NCBI RefSeq assembly: GCF_032452875.1
Contig: NC_083897.1
Location: forward strand, 5,686,854-5,750,853
DNA length: 64,000 bases
Direction: 5' to 3'
DNA from: Bos javanicus
Lineage: Eukaryota; Chordata; Mammalia; Artiodactyla; Bovidae
Part shown: positions 46,211-58,500 of the stretch, piece after piece
How positions within the stretch are numbered: position 1 is the first letter of the stretch
Layout of the letters: each line of letters begins with the position of its first letter
The notes under the pieces: generated by a model
Database searches by the model: none
Told to the model about the DNA's origin: nothing
Seen by the model: only the letters and a program-made list of their open reading frames with translations
Translations under genes and position numbers: made by a program

Positions 46211-46510
46211 ATAGGCATGGAGCTCCACATGACTGATCTTAGCTACTCAGTCTTCAGCACAGCCTTCCCCCGCACCTTCCCCCTCTCCATGATCAAACTC
46301 CAGTGTGGCCCAGGGTCACAAAAAGCAGTGTTCAAGTTCAGTCTGCTGTGGTCCAAGGCCCCAGATATACAAAGACATTCTGATCAGGCAGGATATTCCA
46401 AAGGTTTATAGGATATTTCCCTGTAGTCTGTTAAGGGTTAGTCCTGAAGACCTTCGGAATTTGCAGGAGGATTTGAATAAGCCAGGCCTGCAGAGTTAAC
46501 CCTTTACTGA

Positions 46511-47085
46511 ACATGGTGGTGCCAAATACAGAGGTCTTTCACACAGTTCTGAATGCTGAATTACTTCTTTGGGAAAAGTGTGAAGGCAGCATGATTCCTT
46601 TGCCCTCAAAATGTTGAAGGAAATAGACAATACTGCCTTCTGTCAAAGAGGCTTCTTTTGTAGTGTACATGTGCTAAGAGGCAATTAACTAGCATTGTGT
46701 AATCCCATACCAGAGACTTGTGGAATAGCCAGTACTGGTAGTCTTATGTGTGTTATGCTTGTTTCGGGAGCCCCCTTGTAAGCTTTTAAAAATATTTCCT
46801 GGAAGGGGAAATACCACTTGGTTAATTATTTTTGCCTCTGCATAAAGTTCTTTATCCTTTTAGCAACATGTAATCTAGCAGAGGAGAAACCATAAGGGAA
46901 TAGTGGATGGAAACATTTATTATTTGAAAAATAGGAGCAAAGATCTGGGCACAGAGTGCCCAAAATGGCATGCTTGTGACCATCCGTGGGAATTCCTGAG
47001 AATCAAGGGAACATTCTATTGACAGGGTATCTGGGGAATTTTCAGTATGAATTCAATATGAAGGTATATTTCTCCAACTTCCCCA
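46511..47085. other. Unassigned
   Basis: No supported feature. Confidence 0.4.
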
Positions 47086-47095
47086 ATTTTTTTTT

Positions 47096-47333
47096 AATTC
47101 TTTTAAATTTTATTTTATTTTTAAACTTTACATAATTGTATTAGTTTTGCCAAATATCAAAATGAATCCGCCACAGGTATACATGTGTTCCCCATCCTGA
47201 ACCCTCCTCCCTCCTCCCTCCCTGTACCATCCCTCTGGGTTGTCCGAATGCACTAGCCCCAAGCATCCAGTATCGTGCATCGAACCTGGACAGGCAACTC
47301 GTTTCTTACATGATATTTTACATGTTTCAATGC
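47096..47333 (-). mobile_element. L1 (bovine type) 3' end
   Basis: Poly(T) at the left, then the typical 'ttagttttgccaaatatc' and 'gtatacatgtgttccccatcc' blocks. Flanked by CCAATTTTTTTT-like sequence at 47084-47096 and CCAAATTTTTTT at 47332-47343. Confidence 0.9.
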
Positions 47334-47344
47334 CAAATTTTTTT

Positions 47345-48439
47345 ATGAATGCAGGCCCTGGGGATATGATGTGTTCTTATGTTTTATGTTTACCTGTTGA
47401 TCTCACTTGATTTCAAGCATTTAGAAAAATATAATGGAAATATAGGATAGACAAGTATCCATGGCTTATATCAACAGCCTCTTACCCATGCTAGCAAGAT
47501 TACTCCTAGAGCCCACCTATAGGTATGAACAAGGATGAAAACAGTGGTGGGAGTTTAAAGGAAAGCCACGGCAGTTTGCTGAAGGCGGACTGGAGTACAG
47601 TGCAACATACCTGATCCCATTCAGCATAGATACAGTTTAGTGAAGAGATCAGTGTACTTTGATATTATGAATGTATAATTTTAAATCTAGATAATTTGAG
47701 TTACCTAGAAAAAACCAAAATTGTTAATCATGTGATATTTTAAAACCAAATGGAGTCCTCTGTGATTTGGATCCTACACATATAATAAGGATGCATTTGA
47801 TATAATGTGCCCTATTATAATTGGGGTCATTTGGTAAAAAAAAAAAAAAAAAAAAAAAAAGACCTGAATAAACTTGGGCCTCAAGCATTAAACGTGATGC
47901 CTGAACATTTTTAAGTTATCATAAGGATAACTTATCAAAACATTACTAAGAGCATTTTGGAAGGGCCTTAAGTGGTAGTTCAGTTTTATGTTGGTCTTTG
48001 TCCCTTATAGAATACTGAATTTCTTGCATTTCACGTTCTGCCAAGTTGTTTGCATAAAAGGATTTCCTGAATTTCTTGGTAATTAAATTTTGAAAATGTT
48101 TTGGATTTTGTTAAAGAGGGATTGATTTGATATTTGTTTTGTTTTCCAAATGTATTTTACTATTTAAGCAGTGCAATTTAAACATGATATAATTTTTTTT
48201 CTAATTTTTTCTCGTATTTCTTATTTTTCTGCCCTTCATTTTCCCCCTCTTTCTTTCCTGTTGCTCTCATTTTTGCTCTTCTCTGCAACCTTTTCTCTCT
48301 CCTATTCATCAATGCAGCTATCCCTTGAATATTTACTTCAACACTCCCCTATTTTCAGGTACAATACTGGTTATAAGGGACAAAGAGATGAGTAATCAGA
48401 GCTTTCTCTTAAGAATTCCACAGTCTCACTTATATTTAG
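47345..48439. other. Unassigned, with an A25 run at 47836-47860
   Basis: The A run could be the tail of an unrecognised retroposed sequence on the plus strand. No gene seen. Confidence 0.4.
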
Positions 48440-48961
48440 TGTTGTCAGTCTTCCTCGTTTCAGCCATTCTTGTGGCTGTGAAGTATTATCTCATTTTGGT
48501 TTTAATTTAGACTTCTCTGATGGTTAATGGTGTTGAGTACCTTTTCATGTACTCATTGGACATTCATATACCTTATTTTATGAAGTGTCTAACTCTTTGG
48601 CTCACTTTTATTGGATTGTCTCTATTATTGTAGTAATTCTAAGTTCTGAATACAAGTCCTTTTTTTAGATATATATATAGAAAACATATTCTCCCCATCT
48701 GTACTTTTTCTTATTACTCATTTAATGGTATATTTTGATAAAAAAGTTAATGGGGAAGAATTCATCAATATTTCTTTTATGTTTAATATTTTTGTGTTGT
48801 AAGAAAAATCTGCCTACCCAAATTGATAAAGTTTTTCACCTATGTTTATTTCTAGAATCTTTCCAGTGTTAGCTTTCATGCTTGGCTCTATTATGTATAA
48901 ACAGTTAAATTTTGTGTATGCTGTGGTGTAGAGGTCAATATTCATTTTCTTTCAATTTTAA

Positions 48962-49779
48962 TAGACTTTATTTTTTTAGAGCAGTTTTTGATCGCAAAAT
49001 GGAACAGAAACTATTCTCCTCATCACCACCTCTCCCACTATTATAAATCCCCAATTTTGTGTGGCATGTGAGGTAGGTAGAAGTCAAGGTTAATTCTGCC
49101 CCCCCCCACATTTTAATAGATATTAGAGCAGTTTTAGATTTACAACAAAATTGAGTGTAAAGTACCCTCTGCTGCCAACACATGCACTGCCTCCCCCACT
49201 ATCCACATTCTATGCCAAAGTAATAAATTTGTTATAACCTATAACTTCATCACACCAAATCCATAGTTGACATTAGGGTTCCCTCTTGGTGTCGTACAGT
49301 CTATGGGTTTTGACAGATTTATGACATATGTCCTCCATTGTAATATCATACAGAATAGTGTCATGCTGAAAAGCCAGCATGGGCTTCCCTGGTGGCTCAG
49401 AGAGTAAAGAATCTGCCTGCAATGTGGGAGACCTGAGTTCAGTCCCTGGGTTGGGAAGATCCTCTGGCGGAGGGCTTGGCAACCCACCCACTTCAGTAGT
49501 CTAGCCTGGAGATTCCCCTTGGACAGAGGAGTCTGGTGGGATACAGTTCACGGGGTCACAAAGGGTAGGACACGACTGAGCAACTAAACATAGGAAAAAT
49601 CCTCTGTGCTCTGCCAGTTCATTTCTCCCTTCTCCCCAACGTCTGGCAACCACTGATCTTTTACCTGTCTCTGTAGTTTTGCCTTTTCCAGAATGTCATA
49701 TAGTTGGAATCATACTGGATGTAGCCTTTTCAGATTGACTTATTTCACTTAAATATATATTTGTTTCCTGCATGTTGTT
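48962..49779 (-). mobile_element. L1MA/L1MB-type 3' end inserted in the L1 backbone
   Basis: 'tttagagcagttttagattt' block, 'ctgcctcccccactatcc' and 'ttgccttttccagaatgtc' are all in order in antisense. Itself interrupted by a Bov-tA at 49380-49590. Confidence 0.75.
49380..49590 (+). mobile_element. Bov-tA SINE
   Basis: Starts at 'gggcttccctggtggctcag' (49381-49400) and ends near 'gactgagcaactaaac'. Lies inside the L1MA-type 3' end. Confidence 0.95.
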
Positions 49780-49784
49780 TGTTT

Positions 49785-50025
49785 TCTTTTTCTTGATTTA
49801 TTTATTTTTGGTTTCTCTGAGTCTTTGTTGCTGCACACAGGCCTTCTTTAGTTGCTGATTGGGAGCTACTCTTAGTTCTGGTGTGCAGGCTTCTCCTATC
49901 TATGGCTTTTCTTACTGCAGAGCACAGGCTCTAGCTATGCTAGAGTTGTTCAGTAGTTGTGACTTGTGGGCCCTAGAGCATGGGCTCAGTTAGTTGTGAT
50001 GCATGTCTTTGTAATTACATTTTTA
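49785..50025 (-). mobile_element. CHR-type SINE
   Basis: T-rich left end, then 'gtctttgttgctgcacacagg' and 'ggctcagttagttgtgatgc'. The tRNA head is missing. Confidence 0.75.
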
Positions 50026-50327
50026 AATAGAGCAAGTCTTTAAATTAGGTAATGTAAGTCTTCTGACTTTGAAGCTGTGGCTCTAATTGGAGAAAATAGA
50101 TATTTTGAAGTCTTGTAATCCATGGGCATGATAAATACCATGCTCTTTTTTATATCCTTTATTTTCTCTTATCAATATTTTAGTTTTCAGTGGGTACTTT
50201 ATATACATCTTTTATTAAATTTATTTTATAAAATTATTATTTGATATTACTGTGAATAATAATGTAGAATTTATTTTCTAATATGCTTGTTCCTAGGGTA
50301 AAAAAAAATGTTTATTGACTTTTTAAA

Positions 50328-50630
50328 AATTGTTGATTTTTAGTTGTGCTGGGTCTTCGTTGCTGCATGTGGGCTTTCTGTAGTTGCAGTGAGCGGGGGC
50401 TATTCTTCATTCTGGTGCATCAACTTCTCATTGCAGTGGCTTCTCTTGTTGCCAAGTTCAGGCTCTGGAGCATGCAGACTTCAGTAGCTATGGCACTCTG
50501 GCTTAATAGTTGCAGTGCATGGGCTTAGTTGCCCTTCAGCATGTGGGATTTTCCTGGACCAGGGATTGCACCCATGTCGTCTGCATTGGCAGGCAGATTT
50601 TTAACCACTCTACCATGAGGGAAGTCCTGC
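50328..50630 (-). mobile_element. CHR-type SINE, full length
   Basis: Complete element in antisense, ending with the head complement 'gagggaagtcc'. Flanked by a perfect 16-bp target-site duplication (ttattgactttttaaa at 50312-50327 and 50631-50646). Confidence 0.92.
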
Positions 50631-50801
50631 TTATTGACTTTTTAAATTAATAATTTAAAATATTTCAAAGGGTTTTTGTGGGTTCCTTAGAATTTTTTAT
50701 GTATACAGTTATGTTGTCTATGGAAAAAGTTGTATTACTTTTTCTTTCTAATAATTACACCTGTATTACATTTTCCTGTCTCATTTCATTCATTAGGACC
50801 T

Positions 50802-51418
50802 CTGTTCAGCCACTAAGTCATGTCCAATTCTTTGCAACCCCATGGACTGCAGCACACAACAGGCTTTCCTGTCCTTTACTATCTCCCAGAGTTTGCTCAA
50901 ATTTATGTCCATTGAGTTGATGATGCCATCCAACCATCTCATCCTCTGTCACCCCTTTCTCCTCCTGCCCTCAATCTTTCCCAGCATCAGGGTCTTTTCC
51001 AATGAGTCAGTTCTTCGCATCAGGTGGCCAAAATATTGGCGCTTCAGCATTAGTCCTCCCAGTAAATATTCAGGGTTGATTTCCCTTTAGGATGGACTGG
51101 TTTGATCTCCTCGCAGTCCAAGGGACTCTCAGGAGTCTCCTCTAACACCACAGTTCAAAAGCATCAATTCTTCAGTGCTCAGCCTTCTTAATAGTCCAAC
51201 TTTCATACCTATACATGACTACTGTAAAAATCATAGCTTTAACGATACAGACCTTTGTCAACATAGTGATAACTCTGCTTTTGAATATGCTATCTAGGTT
51301 GGTCATAGCTTTTCTTCCAAGGAGCAAGCATCTTTTAATTTCATGGTTACAGTCACTGTCCACAGTGATTTTGGAAACCAAGAAAATTAAATCTGTCACT
51401 GTTTCCACTTTTTTCTGC
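50802..51418 (-). mobile_element. BovB LINE 3' fragment
   Basis: About 617 bp. Flanked by a 22-bp duplication with two mismatches (50780-50801 and 51419-51440), derived from the L1 backbone. The minus frame at 51172-51450 ends at the shared TGA (51172-51174). Confidence 0.94.
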
Positions 51419-51531
51419 CTCATTTCACTAATTAGGACCTTTAGATCCATATTGAAGTGTTGATAGGGAAATGGTTATCTGATTTTAAGTTAAGGGCCAA
51501 ATAGTCACTATTTCACCATTACATATGATTT

Positions 51532-52068
51532 CTAAAAAATTTTTTAATTGAAGAATAATTGCTTTATAGAATTTTGTGGTTTTCTGTCATATATCAACAA
51601 GAATCAGCCATAGGTACACCCATGTCCCCTCCCTCCCGAACCTCCCTCCCATCTCCTTCCCCATCCTACCTTTCTAGATTGTCACAGAACCCCTGTTTGC
51701 ATTCCATGAGTCAAACAGCAAATTCCCATTGGCTATCTATTTTACATATGGTATTGTAAATATCCACGTTACTCTCTCCATAGCTCTTACCTTCTCCCTC
51801 TCCACACCCCCTACCATGTCTATAGGTCTGTTCTCTATGTCTTTTTCTCCATTGCTGCCCTGAAAATAAATTCATCAGTGCCATCTTTTTAGATTCCATA
51901 TATATGTGTCAGTATGTGATATTTATATTTCTCTTTCTGACTTACTCACTCTGTATATAGGTTCGAGGTTCATCCACCTCATTAGAACTGACTCAAATGC
52001 ATTCCTTTTTATGACTGAGTAGTATTCCATTATATATATGTAGCACAGCTTATTTATCCTTTATCATA
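51532..52068 (-). mobile_element. L1 3' end inserted in the L1 backbone
   Basis: Ruminant L1 3' part in antisense, 'aattgaagaataattgcttt' at the left and 'actgagtagtattccattat' near the right. Flanked by a 12-bp perfect duplication (tacatatgattt at 51520-51531 and 52069-52080). Confidence 0.92.
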
Positions 52069-52274
52069 TACATATGATTTTTAACTGTGTGTTTTTCTTT
52101 GTGGATGCCATTTATAAAATAAATTTTACTTCCATTCCCAATTTACTACTAGTTTTTAGCAAAAGGAGATGTTGGGTATTATCAAATACTTTCTCCACAT
52201 CAACTAAATTGATTGTTTGAGTTTTGGCCTTTATTCTGTTAATGTGGTAAATGACACTATAAAATTTTTAATGC

Positions 52275-52745
52275 AATTTCCTGTGCCCAGAGCACAGTGA
52301 GGCCAAGCAAACTGAAAGGTTGAAGTTTGGAGCAGAGAAAAGTTTATTGCAGGGCCATGCCAGGAGACAAGGTGGCTCTTGCCTTAAATAGCCTTGAGCT
52401 CCCTAAAGGGTTTTGGCAAAACATTTTTAAAAGCCAGGTTTGGAAGGGTGGGTCACAGGGTTCATAATCAGCTCATACACAGTTCTCTGATTGGCTGATG
52501 GTGAGGGAACAAGGTGATGTCACAAGGGTTAACATTATCAGTCTTTAGGTCCCAGGAGGTCTAGGGTTATGTGCTCAGGATCATCAAGTAGGTAACATCT
52601 TCCATTTGGTGGGGAGTTATCATATCTTCAAACAAATCAGGAAATTTGCTGATTATATATCATCTAGTTACTTCAGAGAGGAGCTAAAGCAGAGGGCACA
52701 GGGGAAGAAGGCCTGTTCAGGGAAGACTATAGGATCCTGCTGGGT
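52275..52745 (-). mobile_element. Solitary ERV LTR, ruminant type, probable
   Basis: About 470 bp resembling a cetartiodactyl ERV LTR in antisense. Its poly(A) signal AATAAA is read on the minus strand at about 52345-52350, followed by a U5-like stretch to about 52275. No internal viral sequence is present, so it is a solo LTR. Exact family not verified. Confidence 0.6.
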
Positions 52746-53009
52746 TAGAAAATAATTTAAAAAAAAAAAAACTTTTATTCTTGGAATAAACTCACTGTGG
52801 TCATTTTTATATAATATGGGATTCAGTTTGCAGTTTTATGTTTAGGTTTTTGCACCTGTGTTCTTGAATGATATTGTCACATAAATGTTCTTTTTCATAA
52901 TTTTTTGGTCAGGTATTGGGGTTAAAATTATGCTGACTTCATTAAATAATTGAGGAAGTGTTCCCTTTTTTAAAAAACTTAAAGTTTAAATTTGGTGATA
53001 TATTATGTT

Positions 53010-53735
53010 CATGAATCCTTTAGTGTTCAATAAAATATGGAGAACAGTATGGAGCTTCCTTAAAAATCTTGGAATAAAACTACCAGATGACCCAGGAACC
53101 CCACTATTGGGCATATACCCTGAGGAAACCAGAATTGAAGAAGACACACGTGCCCCAGTGTTCATTGCAGTCCTATTTACAATAGCTAGGACATGGAAGC
53201 AACCTAGATGTCCATTGGCAGATGAATGGATAAGGAAGTTGTGGTACATATACACAGTGGAATTATTACTCATCTATAAAAAGGAGTGTATCTGAGTCAG
53301 TGCTAATGAGGTGGATGAACTTGGAGCCTATTATACAGACTGAAGTAAGTCAGAAAGAGAAAGACAAATACCATATATTTACACTTATATATAGAATCTA
53401 GAAAGGTGGTACAGATGATCCTACGTGCAGGGCAGCAAAAGAGACACACGTAAAGAACAGACTTTTGTAATCAGTGGGAGAAGCAAAGGGTGGGATGATT
53501 TGAGAGAATAGCATTGAAACATATGTATTACCATGTGTAAAACATAACCAGTGCAAGTTTGATGTATGACGCAGGGCACCCAAAGCTGGTACTCTGTGAC
53601 AACCTGGAGGGGTAGGGTGGGGAGGAAGATGGGAGGGGGGCTCAGGATGGAGAGGACACACGAATACCTATGGCAAATTCATATTGATGTATGGCAAAAC
53701 CATCACAATATTGTAATTATCCTCTAATTAAAAAA
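53010..53735 (+). mobile_element. L1 3' part in sense, inserted in the antisense L1
   Basis: Reads from the 'cttaaaaatcttggaataaaac' block (53058) through the 3' untranslated region to the A-rich end at 53730-53743. Short CCTTT(A/G) repeats lie at both edges. Confidence 0.88.
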
Positions 53736-53984
53736 ATAAGAAAAGGCCTTTGAACTTGGAGTTTTCTTTGTGGGAAGTTAATTACAAGTTTAAATCCTTT
53801 AATAGTTGTAACATTATTTGGGTTTTTTTTTTTGTGAGTTTTGGCAAGTTGTACTTTTTTATGAATTTGTCTGTTTCAACTAAATTTTTCTTTTTCTTTG
53901 ATTTTCATTGTTCATTTTGGCTTTCTGCTAACTTCTTGAGAGGAGTGCCTAGTTAAGACATCCACAAACTTTGTTCAAAAGCTC

Positions 53985-54430
53985 CATTTTAGGCTTGTGA
54001 ACCATGTAGTCATTGTCTCAGTTACCTCTTCAGTTGTAGCACAAAAGCAGTCATGCTGCTGCTGCTGAGTCGCTTCAGTCGTGTCCGACTCTGTGCGACC
54101 CCATAGATGGCAGCCCACCAGGCTCCCCGTCCCTGGGATTCTCCAGGCAAGAACAATGGAGTGGGTTGCCATTTCCTTCTCCAGTGCATGAAAGTGAAAA
54201 GTGAAAGGGAAGTCGCTCATTCGTGTCCGACTCTTAGCGACCCCATGGACTGCAGCCTACCAGCCTCCTCCATCCATGGGATTTTCCAGGCAAGAGTACT
54301 GGAGTGGGGTTCCATTGCCTTCTCTGAAAAGCAGCCATAGGCAATACCTAAATGGGTGTGGTTATATTTTCCTAAAGACTATTTACAAAAGCAGATGACT
54401 GGCCTGTGGGCCATAGTTAGCAAATTCTTA
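53985..54430 (+). repeat. hAT-Charlie-type MER element split by a BOV-A2
   Basis: Left part 53988-54053 ('ttttaggcttgtgaacc', 'gttgtagcacaaaagcag'), right part 54338-54430 ('aggcaatacctaaatggg', 'cctgtgggccatagttagc'). Continuous once the SINE is removed. Family name not certain. Confidence 0.7.
54054..54326 (-). mobile_element. BOV-A2 SINE, full dimer
   Basis: (GCT)4 at the left and both monomers. 11-bp duplication with one mismatch (aaaagcagtca at 54043-54053, aaaagcagcca at 54327-54337). Confidence 0.95.
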
Positions 54431-54894
54431 TAACAGTGATTTTCAGCTTGCCTGCCTTCTTTTCCCAGTTATTCATTTAAGATTATAAATTTTCCTCTAA
54501 GCCTCAAGTCTTTATATATCATATTTTCTTGCTTACTTAGTTCAAAATATTTTTCAAACTCCATTGTGATTTCTTTTTTGACCCATGGTTATTTTGAACT
54601 GTATTTCTTAGTTTCAAAACATATAAGGATTTTTAAAGTGATATTTTGTTATTCTATATTAATTCCACTGTGGGCAGAGAACATGCTCTGTGTAATTTAA
54701 AGCATTATGGTCAATTTTAGTATAATTTTTTATCATGTACTTGCAAAGGATTCTCTCTTCACTTTGGTGCACTGTTCTGTGTCTCAGTTATGTCTAATTT
54801 GTTAATTATTTTATTCATAGCTTCTTTATTCTGTCAGTTATGTAATTGTGTTAAACTCTCCCTGTGGTTGTGGATTTGTCTGTTTATATTTTCT

Positions 54895-54910
54895 TGTGTG
54901 TGTGTGTGTG
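54895..54910. repeat. (TG)8 microsatellite
   Basis: Eight TG units next to an L1M insertion. Confidence 0.9.
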
Positions 54911-54917
54911 GTTTCAG

Positions 54918-55595
54918 TTTTTTTCAAGTTTTTATTGAGATATAACTGACATACAGCAGTGTACAGATATAGCTCATTTTACTGCATGTAGCTTTTTGGT
55001 GCTTTGCAGACGTACAAAATGAAGGTTTGTGGCAATCCTGTGATATCAGATGATGGCTTGCACTTTTGAACAATAAAGTATTTTAACTATATACATTTTT
55101 TTTTTAGACAGTGCTATGGCACACTTAACAGGCTACAATATAGTATAAACATAACTTTTATATGCACTGGCAAACCAAAAAATTTGTGTGAGTTGCTTTA
55201 TTGCAATATTTGCTTTATTACAGTAGTCTGGAAACAAACCTGAAATATCTCTGAGGTATGCCTGTACAAGTTTAAGGTGTACAGCATAATGACTTGCCTT
55301 ACATATATTGTGAAACAATTACTGCAATAAGTTTAGTTAACAGCCATCCTATCTCAAATGATACAAAGAAATAGGAAAAAGAAAAATATATTTTCCTTCT
55401 GATAACAGAACTCGTAGGGTTTGTCCTCTTAACAACGGTCAAATATACCATACAACAGTGTTAACTATAGCCATCATGTTGCTCATTACATCCCTAGTGC
55501 TTACTGATCTTGAACTAGAAGTTTGAACCTTATTACCAGCTTATTTCCATGTTCAATCCTACATAATTTTTCCTTATATATTTCAAAGATGTGTT
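54918..55595 (-). mobile_element. L1M 3' end, split by a Tigger1
   Basis: 'tttttattgagatataactgac' block at the left (54929-54950), resuming after the Tigger1 with 'gtttaaggtgtacagcataatg' and running to about 55595. Colinear after removing the Tigger1. Confidence 0.8.
54964..55264 (+). repeat. Tigger1-type DNA transposon, internally deleted
   Basis: About 300 bp holding only the two ends; the transposase is gone. The right terminus 'ctctgaggtatgcctg' (55250-55264) is intact. Flanked by the TA target duplication expected of this superfamily (54962-54963 and 55265-55266). Confidence 0.88.
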
Positions 55596-55599
55596 ATTA

Positions 55600-57478
55600 G
55601 ATCAAATCAGATCAGTCGCTCAGTCGTGTCCAACTCTTTGCGACCCCATGAATCGCAGCACGCCAGGCCTCCCTGTCCATCACCAACTCCCGGAGTTCAC
55701 TGAGACTCACGTCCATCGAGTCAGCGATGCCATCCAGCCATCTCATCCTCTGTCGTCCCCTTCTCCTCCTGCCCCCAATCCCTCCCAGCATCAGAGTCTT
55801 TTCCAATGAGTCAACTCTTCGCATGAGGTGGCCAAAGTACTGGAGTTTCAGCTTTAGCATCATTCCTTCCAAAGAAATCCCAGGGCTGATCTCCTTCAGA
55901 ATGGACTGGTTGGATCTCCTTGCAGGCCAAGGGACTCTCAAGACTCTTCTCCAACACCACAGTTCAAAAGCATCAATTCTTCAGCGCTCAGCCTTCTTCA
56001 CAGTCCAACTCTCACATCCATACATGACCACAGGAAAAACCATAGCCTTGACTAGATGAACCTTTGTTGGCAAAGTAACGTCTCTGCTTTTGAATATGCT
56101 GTCTAGGTTGGTCATAACTTTCCTTCCAAGGAGTAAGCGTCTTTTAATTTCATGGCTGCAGTCACCATCTGTAGTGATTTTGGAGCCCAGAAAAATAAAG
56201 TCTGACACTGTTTCCACTGTTTCCCCATCTATTTCCAATGAAGTGGTGGGACCAGATGCCATGATCTTCGTTTTCTGAATGTTGAGCTTTAAGCCAACTT
56301 TTTCACTCTCCACTTTCACTTTCATCAAGAGGCTTTTGAGTTCCTTTTCACTTTCTGCCATAAGGGTGGTGTCATCTGCATATCTGAGGTTATTGATATT
56401 TCTCCTGGAAATCTTGATTCCAGTTTGTGTTTCTTCCAGTCCAGCGTTTCTCATGATGTATTCTGCATATAAGTTAAATGGTGACGATATATAGCCTTGA
56501 TGAACTCCTTTTCCTATTTGGAACCAGTCTGTTGTTCCATGTCCAGTTCTAACTGTTGCTTCCTGACCTGCATTCAGGTTTCTCAAGACGCTGGTCAGGT
56601 GGTCTGGTATTCCCATCTCTTTCAGAATTTTCTACAGTTTATTGTGATCCACACAGTCAAAGGCTTTGGCTTCGTCAATAAAGCAGAAATAGATGTTTTT
56701 CTGGAACTCTCTTGCTTTTTCAATGATCCAGCGGATGTTGGCAATTTGATCTCTGGTTCCTCTGCCTTTTCTAAAACCAGCTTGAACATCAGGAAGTTCA
56801 CGGTTCACATGTTGCTGAAGCCTGGCTTGGAGAATTTTGAGCATTACTTTACTAGCATGTGAGATGAGTGCAATTGTGCAGTAGTTTGAGCATTCTTTGG
56901 CATTGCCTTTCTTTGGGATTGGAATGAAAACTGCCCTTTTCCAGTCCTGTGGCCACTGCTGAGTTTTCCAAATTTGCTGGCATATTGAGTGCAGCACTTT
57001 CACAGTATCATCTTTCAGGATTTGGAATAGTTCAACTGGAATTCCATCACCTCCACTAGCTTTGTTTTTAGTGATGCTTTCTAAGGCCCACTTGACTTCA
57101 CATTCCAGGATGTCTGGCTCTAGGTCAGTGATCACACCATCGTGATTATCTGGGTCGTGAAGATCTTTTTGTACAGTTCTTCTGTGTATTCTTGCCATCT
57201 CTTCTTAATATCTTCTGCTTCTGTTAGGTCCATACCATTTCTGTCCTCTATCGAGCCCATCTTTGCATGAAATGTTCCTTTGGTATCTCTGAATTTCTTG
57301 AAGAGATTCCTAGTCTTTCCCATTCTGTTGTTTTCCTCTATTTGTTTGCATTGATCACTGAAGAAGGCTTTCTTATTTCTTCTTCCTATTCTTTGGAACT
57401 CTGCATTGAGATGCTTATATCTTTCCTTTTCTCCTTTGCTTTTTGCTTCTCTTCTTTCCACAGCTATGTTCATATAAA
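55600..57478 (-). mobile_element. BovB LINE, 1.88 kb, longest copy in the window
   Basis: Antisense BovB from a GATCTGATCT-type tail (55600-55616) to a 5' truncation at about 57478, within the linker between endonuclease and reverse transcriptase. Belongs to the same young subfamily as 45243 and 59143. Confidence 0.96.
55612..57473 (-). pseudogene. BovB ORF2 remnant with near-complete reverse transcriptase
   Basis: Read from 57473 downwards: the linker region (57473-57132), then after a frame shift the RT from 57198, with the fingers block (IPIPKKGNAKE), the GFRKGRGTRDQ block and the catalytic A motif (DEAKAFDCVDH, where the family usually has DYAKAFD). A TAG at 56632-56634 replaces the Trp codon of KLWK. 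The frame then runs to TGA at 55981-55983, with YADD at residues 79-82 of that part, and stays open again to 55612. At least one shift and two stops, no endonuclease, so it is dead. Confidence 0.93.
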
Positions 57479-57989
57479 TTTAGAATTATTTTCTTAATTG
57501 ATTGATCCCTTTATCATTAGAAAACATCCCACTGTGTCTCTAGTAATGCTTTTTGCCTTAACCTTTAGTTTGTCTATTAGTCTAGCGTCATCAGCTTTCT
57601 TCTGTTTGTAGTGTGCATGACATATCCTTCCTATCTTTATACTTGCAGTTTTCCATACTCTTATGTTTAAGATGTATTTCTTATATGAAACATATGTATT
57701 TGTATTTAGTCCAACAGTTGTTTAATTGGAGTACCTTGTTGATTTACATGCACTATAATTAGTACCTATATTTGCATTTAAATCCATATTGCCAAATTCT
57801 TCATATGTTTTCCATTCATTCTAAGTTCATTTTGTCCCTTCTTATTTTGCCTTCTTTTGGATTAACTAGTTATCTTTTCCTCTTCTATTAGCATGGTAAC
57901 TATATACTGTTTTATTATTATTTTAGTGGATACCCTAAATATTATAGCACACATTCCTGGCTTCTTCCAAGCTTCAAACACAATGAAAA

Positions 57990-58197
57990 AAGTGAAAATG
58001 TTAGTTGCTCAGTCGTGTTCAACTCTTTACAACCCCATAGACTATAGCCTTCCTCTGTCCATAGTATTCTCCAGGCAAGAATACTGGAGTGTGGGTAGCC
58101 ATTCCCTTCTCCAGGGAATCTTCCCAACCCAGGGATGGAAACCAGGTCTCCTGAATTACAGGCAGATTTTTTACCATCTGAGCCACCAGGGAAGCCC
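57990..58197 (-). mobile_element. Bov-tA SINE
   Basis: Complete tail and head in antisense, ending 'ccaccagggaagccc' at 58183-58197. Inserted in the L1 backbone. Confidence 0.94.
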
Positions 58198-58409
58198 AGC
58201 TAGTAACTCCATTTTAACCTTTTCTCAACTTATATGCTGTTCTAATTGTGTATCTTTCTATATTTTAAACCCCACAAGAGGAAGAATATTCTTCCTCCTG
58301 AAGAATACCCTTTTACTATTTCTCTCAATTTGAATCTAGGTAGTGAAAATTTTATTTTTGTTTTGTTTAATAGTTATTTTCCTTAAGCACTTTGATATTA
58401 TCATTCATT

Positions 58410-58424
58410 CCCCCCCCCCCCCCC
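58410..58424. repeat. C15 homopolymer
   Basis: Fifteen consecutive C. A likely site of length variation or sequencing error. Confidence 0.95.
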
Positions 58425-58500
58425 GGATTGTATTGTCTCTGTTGAGGTAAGCAGCAAGTTTAATTAATATATCGAACATAATCTATCTTTATTTTCTCTT

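Larger units (their letters stand above)
44870..46510 (+). repeat. LTR-like repeat split by a BovB, probable
   Basis: The left part (to 45242) includes 'attaaaatcagcaaaggg' and 'ggttttattaggggtcagtc'. The right part (46222-46510) looks like its continuation. I believe it is an old ERV LTR but cannot name the family. Confidence 0.45.
48440..58500 (-). mobile_element. Ancient antisense L1 backbone carrying nested insertions
   Basis: Pieces at about 48440-48957, 50030-50327, 50646-50779, 51441-51520, 52081-52273, 52750-53010, 53738-53984, 54432-54912, 57479-57985 and 58200-58500 follow the L1 ORF2 consensus in antisense, in order from the 3' end towards the 5' end. All stretches between them are later insertions, listed separately. 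No ORF2 frame survives. Confidence 0.75.

Noticed and set aside
52275..52745. Provirus
   Set aside because: Only a solitary LTR-like segment is seen. No gag, pol or env sequence lies on either side; the flanks are L1.
53005..53295. 96-codon open frame as a gene
   Set aside because: It is sense-strand L1 3' sequence.
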